A stretch of DNA of 6,103 bases from Proteobacteria bacterium UBA2133 (lineage in GTDB: Bacteria > Pseudomonadota > Gammaproteobacteria > Arenicellales > UBA868). The notes under the pieces are model-generated. The model ran no database searches, had not been told where the DNA came from, and was given only the letters and a program-made list of their open reading frames with translations. The position numbers were made by a program, and so were the translations under genes. The DNA lies in assembly GCA_002327725.1 (NCBI GenBank), contig DCXP01000075.1, forward strand, positions 1 to 6,103. Reading direction: 5' to 3'. Of this stretch, positions 1 through 5,029 are shown one piece after another. Each line of letters starts with the position of its first letter. Position 1 is the first letter of the stretch.

Positions 1-255
1 CACGCGGTGGAAGATGGTGCCGTCGTAGTGGCCGCTCTTGACGTACTCAAGAAAATTGGCAACCGTAAGTGGTGCGCTCTTGGCGTCGAGCTGCAGTGTT
101 ATCACACCTTTGGATGTGGCCATCTCGACCATAATGTTGTCCCCTTGATCTGACGCTGCAGCGCCTGCGCTGCAGACAAATGAAAAAATTGCGAAACTCC
201 GTGCGACAGCTTTGAGGAGTGTGCGCTTGAGAATCGTCCGGCTGAGACTCCTCAC
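1..255 (-). CDS. ppiA: Cyclophilin-type peptidyl-prolyl cis-trans isomerase, exported (PpiA-like), 3' part missing
   Basis: Catalyses cis-trans isomerisation of peptide bonds before proline, here most likely in the periplasm. Only the first 85 codons are inside the window. The chosen start is a GTG at 255-253 that overlaps the TGA of the upstream EVE gene by 3 nt (GTGA), a coupling arrangement. It gives a signal-peptide-like N-terminus: basic residues R2, R6, K10, R11, K15 and R19, a hydrophobic stretch from about 20 to 34, and Ala-x-Ala sites near 30-34. The cyclophilin domain starts at about residue 43 (VEMATSKG) and shows the family pattern AP..VANFLEYV, then GHYDGTIFHRV at the window edge. 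C28 is not in a convincing lipobox. An internal in-frame ATG at 132 has a better ribosome site and would give a cytoplasmic PpiB-like protein, so both the start and the symbol are less certain than the family. Confidence 0.85.
   Translation of the reverse strand, partial: MRSLSRTILKRTLLKAVARSFAIFSFVCSAGAAASDQGDNIMVEMATSKGVITLQLDAKSAPLTVANFLEYVKSGHYDGTIFHRV
141..146 (-). promoter_or_regulatory. Strong internal Shine-Dalgarno before ATG 132 in the cyclophilin gene
   Basis: AAGGGG lies 8 nt upstream of an in-frame ATG at 132-130. Starting there would skip the 41-residue signal-peptide region and give MVEMATSKG, a normal N-terminus for a cytoplasmic cyclophilin. The GTG at 255 has no comparable ribosome site and would rely on coupling to the EVE gene. 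Whether this site is used is inference. Confidence 0.45.
156..175 (-). repeat. Perfect 8-bp inverted repeat within the signal-peptide region
   Basis: CTGCAGCG and CGCTGCAG are separated by 4 nt, giving a GC-rich 8-bp stem in the mRNA. It encodes the Cys-Ser-Ala-Gly-Ala part of the signal peptide, and its downstream foot is 9 nt from the internal Shine-Dalgarno at 146-141. There is no following U tract, so it is not a terminator. It may be only a codon-usage effect, or it may influence initiation at ATG 132. Confidence 0.5.
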
Positions 256-719
256 GACTCGCCGGCCATTTTGAGGATATGCCGCCACTCTACTGGTGTT
301 ACCGGGAGAATCGACAGGCGGTTGCCGCGCTGCACCAGCCGCATATCTGCAAGCTTCTTTTGTGCCTTGATGTCCTTGAGCGTGACCGGTTGCCTGAACT
401 TTTTCTTAAACTTGACGTCGACCATGAACCACCGCGGCTTGCCGGGGTCGCTGGTGGCATCGAAATACTTCTCACGCGAATCAAATGCGGTGTGGTCGGG
501 ATACGCCTGCGAGGCAATTTCCATCACACCAACGACAGCGGGTTCGGCACAGTTGGAGTGGTAAAAAAGGGCGAGATCCCCTTTTTGCATCTGGTCACGC
601 ATGAAGTTTCGCGCCTGATAGTTACGGATTCCATCCCAGTGGTCAGTCTTGCGTTTTTCCGAGCGCAAGTGGTCGATGGAATACACATCCGGCTCACTTT
701 TCATCAGCCAGTACGCCAT
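252..719 (-). CDS. EVE-domain protein (THYN1-like)
   Basis: A 155-residue single-domain protein, the normal length for bacterial EVE proteins. These have a PUA/ASCH-like fold thought to read modified bases or RNA; the in vivo ligand of bacterial members is not settled. The family signature is nearly complete: YWLMKSEP at 3-10, WDGIRNYQARNFMR at 28-41, KGDLALFYHSN at 46-56, then a YPD..AFD segment, a PRWFMVDVKF strand, and RGNRLSILPVTP..W near the C-terminus. An ATG at 728 overlaps the ymdB-type stop (ATGA) but has no usable ribosome site. The ATG at 719 sits 9 nt after AAGGA (733-729) and gives the usual MAYWLMKSEP start, so I prefer it. It lies between the phosphoesterase and the cyclophilin gene, whose GTG overlaps its TGA. 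Family call is firm; the function is open. Confidence 0.93.
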   Translation of the reverse strand: MAYWLMKSEPDVYSIDHLRSEKRKTDHWDGIRNYQARNFMRDQMQKGDLALFYHSNCAEPAVVGVMEIASQAYPDHTAFDSREKYFDATSDPGKPRWFMVDVKFKKKFRQPVTLKDIKAQKKLADMRLVQRGNRLSILPVTPVEWRHILKMAGES

Positions 720-724
720 GTGAT

Positions 725-1516
725 TCATTCCTTTTCGTTGGCGCGCACCCGCGCAATGCTCCGGCTTTTGCCGGTGGTTTCATCAATATCGATGACTACC
801 CCGCAGACCGAGGCGGGACCGCTGGCCACCTCGAAACGCTCAGGCACACGTTCAACAAAGCGTTTGAGCACACCGGCTGTTTCCATGCCGATCACCGAAT
901 TGTAACAGCCTGCCATGCCGACATCGCTGATGTGGGCCGTTCCTTCAGGGAGGACCCGTTCATCTGCCGTCGGTACATGAGTGTGGGTGCCGACCACGGC
1001 CGACACCCGGCCGTCAAGGTACCAGCCCATGGCTACTTTTTCGCTGGTGGCCTCAGCATGAAAATCAACCAGGACCACTTGGACATCAGATGGCTTTTTC
1101 TCTATCACATGGTTAGCGCATAAAAACGGACAATCGAGCGTCGGATGCATGAACACCGTCCCCATGATATTGAGCACCCCTGCCCGTACACCGTTAGTCG
1201 CGGTGGCGACGGTCCAGCCGCTTCCGGGCGTGCCCTCGGGGTAGTTGTGCGGGCGCAGCAGGCGCGGCTCGTCCTCGATGAGGTCGAACGCCTCGCGCTT
1301 GTCCCAGATGTGGTTTCCAGAAGTCAGCACATCGATTTCACTTTGCTCGAGAAGCTCTTCAAGCACACCTGCAGTAACACCAAAGCCCCCGGCTGCGTTT
1401 TCAGCATTAACCACCGTGAGGTCAGCTTCTGTTTCGTCCTGAAGTTCAGGCAGAAAACGTCGCAAGGCCCGTCGGCCCGATTTGCCGACAACATCGCCAA
1501 TAAAGAGTATCTTCAT
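725..1516 (-). CDS. ymdB: TIGR00282/YmdB-family metallophosphoesterase
   Basis: A 263-residue calcineurin-like phosphoesterase of the TIGR00282 family, whose Bacillus subtilis member YmdB is a cyclic-nucleotide phosphodiesterase affecting biofilm and motility decisions. It is unrelated to E. coli YmdB, a macrodomain protein. Visible dinuclear metal-site residues are D8 (FIGDVVG), E39 and N40 (NAEN), N68 and H69 (GNHIWDK), H153 (DFHAEATSEK), and H178 and H180 (GTHTHVPTAD). The length matches the family, and no catalytic residue is missing. The ATG follows the cyclo-ligase stop by 12 nt, with an AGGCGAG-like ribosome site partly inside that stop. Its own stop overlaps the ATG at 728. In alphaproteobacteria the same family is often found beside a cyclo-ligase and 6S RNA (from memory), so this placement is probably old. 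The substrate here is not determined by sequence. Confidence 0.94.
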   Translation of the reverse strand: MKILFIGDVVGKSGRRALRRFLPELQDETEADLTVVNAENAAGGFGVTAGVLEELLEQSEIDVLTSGNHIWDKREAFDLIEDEPRLLRPHNYPEGTPGSGWTVATATNGVRAGVLNIMGTVFMHPTLDCPFLCANHVIEKKPSDVQVVLVDFHAEATSEKVAMGWYLDGRVSAVVGTHTHVPTADERVLPEGTAHISDVGMAGCYNSVIGMETAGVLKRFVERVPERFEVASGPASVCGVVIDIDETTGKSRSIARVRANEKE

Positions 1517-1528
1517 GATCTGGCTCGC

Positions 1529-2146
1529 CTAGACACCGCTTATCCCGCGACTCACCGGCCTGAAACTCCGGTCTGTCAGAATGCCATCCAACGGAACATC
1601 CCAGCTGTCGACATTGAAAGAATCCACCCTCTGGAATTCGTGGGCCAACCCGATCAGTAGCGGTCGATGCCATTGCGCCCGATGGGAGCGCGACGCCAGT
1701 GACGCATCATAAAAACCCCCGCCCATACCAAGCCGGTTACCGCTTTCATCAAACGCCACCAGCGGCATTAGCAGCCAGTCAAGTTCAACCGGGTCAATCA
1801 ACTTTCGCCGGTCATGGAACGGCACCGGGATTCCGTACTTCCCCCGCTGCAGAGGCTCGTCACTGAAATACTCGGCAAACCGCAGCCGCGGTCGACGGGT
1901 CGCGAACAGTACCGGCAGATACCCCCTTCGGCCTCTTTCCATTAGTGCTTCAAGCGCAGGCAATGGATCGATCTCACCGTCATTCGCAAAATAGGCGCCC
2001 AATCTCCTCGCGCCCGAGATACCTGGAAGTTTTAGCAACTGCTGCGCCAGCCGCTCGCTCGCCTCGCGCTGGTCTGGCCCGGACAGGCTGCGCCGCTTTA
2101 TACGCATCTTCGCGCGTAACTGGCGCTTTTGATCTGCAGTATCCAT
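1529..2146 (-). CDS. ygfA: 5-formyltetrahydrofolate cyclo-ligase (MTHFS)
   Basis: Converts 5-formyltetrahydrofolate plus ATP to 5,10-methenyltetrahydrofolate in the cytoplasm, returning the storage folate to one-carbon metabolism. In E. coli the homologue beside 6S RNA (ygfA, also fau) is linked to persister formation. The 205-residue length is typical. Family marks are the basic N-terminus K7-R11-K13 for ATP phosphates, DGEIDP at 56-61, GKYGIPVP at 102-109, LLMPLVAFD at 125-133, the signature LGMGGGFYD at 139-147, and WDVPLDGILTD at 182-192. An in-frame TGA lies two codons upstream, so ATG 2146 is the first possible start; the next Met (14) would remove the ATP-binding basic residues. There is no clear Shine-Dalgarno. 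The gene begins about 20 nt after the 6S RNA end with no terminator between, so co-transcription with 6S RNA followed by processing is likely, as in E. coli. Confidence 0.95.
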   Translation of the reverse strand: MDTADQKRQLRAKMRIKRRSLSGPDQREASERLAQQLLKLPGISGARRLGAYFANDGEIDPLPALEALMERGRRGYLPVLFATRRPRLRFAEYFSDEPLQRGKYGIPVPFHDRRKLIDPVELDWLLMPLVAFDESGNRLGMGGGFYDASLASRSHRAQWHRPLLIGLAHEFQRVDSFNVDSWDVPLDGILTDRSFRPVSRGISGV

Positions 2147-2164
2147 ACGTCAGAGAGGCATCAG

Positions 2165-2361
2165 AAAGGCACCACCCGCTTGTGCCGTAAGTTCCCGGGG
2201 TACCTTGAACCTAAGGGTTCAAGTGGGGACCGCTGCGATACCTTAAGGCTTTCCCGTTCTAAACGGGACATGCGCAACGGTGCCTGCAAGGCGATCCCCG
2301 ATCTGTAATACAGGTTCTAAGGGATTGGCGGGAACCCACGAACACCGCAGGCAGTGCCTGC
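2165..2361 (-). ncRNA. ssrS: 6S RNA
   Basis: 6S RNA binds sigma70 RNA polymerase by imitating an open promoter and dampens transcription in stationary phase. The gene sits in its classical place, between zapA and the cyclo-ligase. The ends pair in a long closing stem: GGCACTGCCTGC (2358-2347) pairs with its partner at 2179-2168, 12 pairs counting G-U. An internal loop follows, then TCGT against ACGG. Recognisable parts are the apical hairpin CCCGTT/AACGGG (2267-2253) flanked by GCATG and AAGCCTTAA, as in the E. coli RNA, and the hairpin CTTGAACC/GGTTCAAG with a 4-nt loop (2223-2204), close to the E. coli CTTGAACCAAGGGTTCAAG element. The segment CAATCCCTTAGAACC (about 2325-2311) matches the pRNA template side of the central bubble. 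The orientation is set by these elements and by the flanking genes. Ends are uncertain by several bases. Confidence 0.93.
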
Positions 2362-2395
2362 AAAGTATTCTACCGGATTGTGTCAAACCCGCGTG
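2362..2395 (-). promoter_or_regulatory. Probable ssrS promoter
   Basis: TAGAAT at 2372-2367 is a good sigma70 -10 box and would start transcription near 2360, at the base of the 6S closing stem. The expected -35 position (about 2395-2390) reads CACGCG, far from consensus. A perfect TTGACA occurs at 2386-2381 but only 8 nt before the -10, which is the wrong spacing. The promoter may therefore lean on an activator or on upstream DNA. Confidence 0.55.
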
Positions 2396-2404
2396 GACCC
2401 GCGT
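2387..2404 (-). repeat. Tandem 8-bp direct repeat upstream of ssrS
   Basis: ACGCGGGT occurs twice (2404-2397 and 2394-2387), separated by CC, giving one helical turn (10 bp) of periodicity. It lies between the tandem stop codons of zapA (TAA TAG, 2410-2405) and the 6S -10 box, covering the -35 region. A regulator site is possible; chance is not excluded. Confidence 0.4.
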
Positions 2405-2407
2405 CTA

Positions 2408-2710
2408 TTAGTTTCCCGGATCACGGGATGCGGTCACCGAATTGACACGATCGCGTAACTCACGCACCCGGGACAGGGCATCGTCATCGACACGACCGTC
2501 TTGCCGGGTGGCGAGTAATTCATTGGTGATATTCAAGGCAGCCAGAACGAGGGTATGTTCAAGCCCGATCACCTTGCTCTGGGTCTGCATATTTTCCAAC
2601 TGGCGGTTCAGATACTCTGCCGCGGCCTCGACAGATTCCTGCTCACCGGGAGGACAGGCAATCGTGAAATTCCGGTCCAGGATACGGACCTTAACCCCTT
2701 CTTTGGACAT
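2408..2710 (-). CDS. zapA: Cell division protein ZapA
   Basis: ZapA is a small cytoplasmic protein that binds and bundles FtsZ filaments at the division ring. The 100-residue product fits the family: an N-terminal beta segment VKVRILDRNFTIACPP (6-21), then EAAAEYLN (28-35), then a long helix with the hallmark LVLAALNITNELL, and a coiled-coil tail that is Arg- and Asp-rich. The open frame extends upstream to an ATG at 2782, but the ATG at 2710 gives the standard N-terminus MSKEGVKVRI and follows a purine-rich GGGAAGGGG. It ends with tandem stops TAA TAG. It lies 34 nt after a small coiled-coil gene and just before 6S RNA, the conserved gammaproteobacterial order. The start is well supported by homology, although the ribosome site is closer to the ATG than usual. 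Confidence 0.95.
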   Translation of the reverse strand: MSKEGVKVRILDRNFTIACPPGEQESVEAAAEYLNRQLENMQTQSKVIGLEHTLVLAALNITNELLATRQDGRVDDDALSRVRELRDRVNSVTASRDPGN

Positions 2711-2744
2711 ACCCCTTCCCGGTAAATAGATAAGGAAAGCCAGG

Positions 2745-2972
2745 TCAGGCAGTCTTTGCCGAGCGCAGCCTGTCGACGACAAGATCGATCCGGCGCTTGG
2801 CCTCCCGGTTTCGACTCACCAGTTCTTCTTTTTCTACGTTCAGCGTTTCTTCGGCCAGACGCAGGTTTTCATTTTCCGAACGCAACTGGCTGCAGGTAGC
2901 AATCAACTCTTCCAACTGTTGCGCAAGACCGTCGAGCTCATCACGCAACGACTCTGTGTGCTCATTATTCAT
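2745..2972 (-). CDS. TIGR02449-family small coiled-coil protein (ZapB-like)
   Basis: A 75-residue, highly charged helical protein. From about residue 6 to 70 it is one continuous coiled coil with Leu spaced in heptads (LRDELDGLAQQLEELI, then LRSENENLRLAEETL), ending basic (KRRIDLVVDRLRSAK). This matches the small family placed directly upstream of zapA in many gammaproteobacteria; by position and shape it is probably a division-ring accessory protein similar in role to ZapB, though direct evidence for that is not in the sequence. The frame also opens at ATG 3053, but that codon has no ribosome site and lies upstream of the predicted transcript start. ATG 2972 follows GAGGAGG (2990-2984) at 11 nt and gives the family length, so it is chosen. 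No membrane segment or signal peptide is seen. Confidence 0.88.
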   Translation of the reverse strand: MNNEHTESLRDELDGLAQQLEELIATCSQLRSENENLRLAEETLNVEKEELVSRNREAKRRIDLVVDRLRSAKTA

Positions 2973-3032
2973 GCTGACCTGATCCTCCTCAGGTAAGGCA
3001 GGCGAGTCTTTTGGCGCCAGCTCATCCTGCAC

Positions 3033-3068
3033 ACGAACAATGATAGGTTTCATTGATCATCGGGTCAA
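3033..3068 (-). promoter_or_regulatory. Sigma70 promoter for the zapB-like/zapA operon
   Basis: TTGACC (3068-3063), a 17-nt spacer and TATCAT (3045-3040) form a good sigma70 promoter with a start near 3033. This gives a leader of about 60 nt to ATG 2972 and places the start downstream of the alternative ATG 3053, which supports the shorter protein. Confidence 0.7.
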
Positions 3069-3089
3069 CGCCGGGGTTTTTCCTGCGAT

Positions 3090-3105
3090 TGATATAATTC
3101 ATGGT
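3090..3105 (+). promoter_or_regulatory. Extended -10 promoter for ygfB-pepP-ubiH
   Basis: TGATATAAT at 3090-3098 is a consensus -10 (TATAAT) with the TGn extension. No good -35 lies 16-18 nt upstream, which fits extended -10 promoters. The start would be near 3105, leaving a leader of only about 12 nt before ATG 3117. It is divergent from the promoter at 3068-3040. Confidence 0.65.
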
Positions 3106-3116
3106 TCCCTTCCATT

Positions 3117-3701
3117 ATGACGGTGGTCATGGCCGCTTCCTCAGAAATCAGGCTCGCCGGGGCTTTCTATGAGCATTTTCAGGCGCTGCTCAGCGAATCC
3201 ATCCCCGACTGCTCCCCAGCGGAGGTACAGGGTGTGCTGACGGGGCTTACCTGTGCCGGCGAAACCGATGACCGCTTCGACGCCTGGGGTGCGTTACTGG
3301 TGTCTGACAGCACAGATGGTCCTGGCTTTGAGCGCACTCGAGATGCGCTGTGCGCACTGATGACGATGATCCAAAAATCTCTCAGCGGAAGAGACTTCAG
3401 TTTTCGGCCCCTACTGCCTCCCGACACTGATCCTATTGCTGATCGTGCCCAGGCCATGGCCCAGTGGTGTCATGGTTTTGGTATGGGACTTCACTGGAAC
3501 GGCCTTGTGAATCCCGATAGCCTGGAAACTGACGCACGGGAGGCCATCACCGATATTTCCCAATGCGCGCATGTTGATGCGGCCGCCGCCCAATCAGATG
3601 ATGAGAACGCCCTGACCGAACTCGAAGAGTATCTGAAGGTCGCGGCACAGCTCATCTTTGAGGCAACCGAAACTGCTATACCAGCGCATCGCGTTCAGTG
3701 A
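3117..3701 (+). CDS. ygfB: UPF0149 family protein YgfB
   Basis: A 194-residue soluble, all-helical protein of the UPF0149/YgfB family (E. coli YgfB has 192 residues). In Pseudomonas aeruginosa YgfB acts as a regulator affecting beta-lactam resistance through alpA/ampDh3; whether this holds here is unknown. Family features are the N-terminal SPAEVQGVLTGLTCAG (33-48), a central RPLLPPDTDPIADRAQAMAQWCHGFGMGL segment, and an acidic C-terminal helix ELEEYLKVAAQLIFEA. No signal peptide is present. It is first in the ygfB-pepP-ubiH operon, the same order as in E. coli. The ATG at 3117 has no Shine-Dalgarno and only a short leader; an in-frame ATG at 3129 (MAASSEIR) is preceded by GGTGG at 2 nt, also poor, so the exact start is open. 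Confidence 0.92.
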   Translation: MTVVMAASSEIRLAGAFYEHFQALLSESIPDCSPAEVQGVLTGLTCAGETDDRFDAWGALLVSDSTDGPGFERTRDALCALMTMIQKSLSGRDFSFRPLLPPDTDPIADRAQAMAQWCHGFGMGLHWNGLVNPDSLETDAREAITDISQCAHVDAAAAQSDDENALTELEEYLKVAAQLIFEATETAIPAHRVQ

Positions 3702-3711
3702 GATTCTAGCC

Positions 3712-5022
3712 ATGACAACGGTTCGAGACTACGCGCGGCGACGACAGAACCTGATGCAGCACATTGGTGACGGCATCGCGATCCTGCCGAGCGCTCCTGT
3801 CGCTCGGCGAAACGGCGATGTGCTTTACCGCTATCGACCCGACAGCGACTTTTTCTACCTGACGGGGTTTAGCGAACCTGAAGCCGTTGCTGTTCTGATA
3901 CCAGGACGGGCGAAGGGCGAATTCCTGATCTTCTGTCGGCAGCGCAATTCCGCCGAGGAGATGTGGGATGGCCATCGAGCAGGCCTTGAAGGCGCAGTGA
4001 AGGGCTTCAATGCTGATGACGCTTTTCCGATGGATGATATTGAAGATATTCTCCCTGGCCTTTTGGAAAACCGCTCAAAGGTGTATTGCAATCTTGGGCG
4101 CTATCCCGACTTCGACGAGCAACTGCTTCATTGGCTGAGTGATGTGAAAAAACGCAAGCAAAGCGGCATCAGCGCGCCCGGTGAACTGGTAGACCTGGGG
4201 TATATCCTGCACGAGTTACGTCTGGTCAAGGGCGCGTCCGAAATCAGGGCGATGAAAAAAGCTGCGGCAGTTTCTGTCGCTGCCCACCGCCGGGCGATGA
4301 GCCGATGCAGGCCTGGCATGTTTGAATACGAGATTGAAGCGGAACTTGAATATGCGTTTCGCCAGGGGGGTGCACAGTATCCCGCTTATCCTTCCATCGT
4401 TGCCGGCGGCAAGAATGCCTGTATCCTGCATTACATCAATAACAACCAGCGGCTTCGCAGGCACGACCTGCTGCTGATCGATGCAGGCGCAGAGATCGAC
4501 TGTTACTGCGCCGACATCACCCGTACCTTTCCGGTCAGTGGCCGCTTCAGTGGGAGACAAAAAGCGCTTTACGAGATCGTGCTGGCGGCTCAGCTCGCGG
4601 CTATCGACTCGGTCAGTCCCGGGGCCTCGTTCATTGATCCCCATGAGACAGCCGTACGCACGATTACGATCGGGCTCAAGGATCTCAAACTGCTGAAAGG
4701 CAGTGTTGACAGCTTGGTCGAAAAAGCAGCCTACCGCAAGTTCTTTACCCACCGCACGAGCCACTGGCTTGGCCTCGATGTTCATGACGTCGGGGAATAT
4801 CGGGTGGGGGAGGCCTGGAGAGTGCTGGAGCCCGGAATGGTGCTGACGATAGAACCCGGTATCTATGTCCCTCAACACAGAAGTATCCCCGAGAAGTGGC
4901 ACGAGATCGGCATCCGCATCGAGGACGACGTGCTGGTGACGCGACAGGGACATGAGGTTCTGACCGGGGAGGCACCCAAAGATCCGGCTGCGATTGAAGC
5001 GCTGATGGCATCGGGCAATTAG
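3712..5022 (+). CDS. pepP: Xaa-Pro aminopeptidase P (aminopeptidase P II)
   Basis: Removes the N-terminal residue from peptides with proline in second position; a cytoplasmic, dimanganese M24B peptidase. The 436 residues compare with 441 in E. coli. The N-terminal creatinase-type domain (about 1-170) contains YRYRPDSDFFYLTGFSEPEA at 39-58; the catalytic pita-bread domain follows. Metal ligands are visible as D257 (LIDAG), D268 (ADITRTFP), H351 (TSHWLGLDVHDVG), E381 (IEPGIY) and E404 (IRIEDD), with H240 (ILHY) and H358 as the conserved accessory histidines. All are intact. An in-frame ATG at 3658 inside ygfB would add 18 residues not seen in the family; ATG 3712 gives MTTVRDYARRR and a 10-nt gap after ygfB, with a weak GTGAG ribosome site. 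ubiH follows after 7 nt. Confidence 0.97.
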   Translation: MTTVRDYARRRQNLMQHIGDGIAILPSAPVARRNGDVLYRYRPDSDFFYLTGFSEPEAVAVLIPGRAKGEFLIFCRQRNSAEEMWDGHRAGLEGAVKGFNADDAFPMDDIEDILPGLLENRSKVYCNLGRYPDFDEQLLHWLSDVKKRKQSGISAPGELVDLGYILHELRLVKGASEIRAMKKAAAVSVAAHRRAMSRCRPGMFEYEIEAELEYAFRQGGAQYPAYPSIVAGGKNACILHYINNNQRLRRHDLLLIDAGAEIDCYCADITRTFPVSGRFSGRQKALYEIVLAAQLAAIDSVSPGASFIDPHETAVRTITIGLKDLKLLKGSVDSLVEKAAYRKFFTHRTSHWLGLDVHDVGEYRVGEAWRVLEPGMVLTIEPGIYVPQHRSIPEKWHEIGIRIEDDVLVTRQGHEVLTGEAPKDPAAIEALMASGN

Positions 5023-5029
5023 TCCTGAC

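Noticed and set aside
279..905. Plus-strand open frame of 208 codons
   Set aside because: It is antisense to the EVE and YmdB genes, both with strong family motifs, and spans their junction; no recognisable domain.
2204..2223. Palindrome CTTGAACC/GGTTCAAG as a terminator or operator
   Set aside because: It matches a conserved hairpin of 6S RNA in place and sequence and has no U tract after it.
2711..2782. Longer N-terminus for zapA starting at 2782
   Set aside because: It would overlap the end of the coiled-coil gene and adds 24 residues without similarity to ZapA; the normal N-terminus begins at 2710.
3658..3711. Longer N-terminus for pepP starting at 3658
   Set aside because: It overlaps the end of ygfB and adds residues absent from the family; ATG 3712 matches the usual N-terminus.
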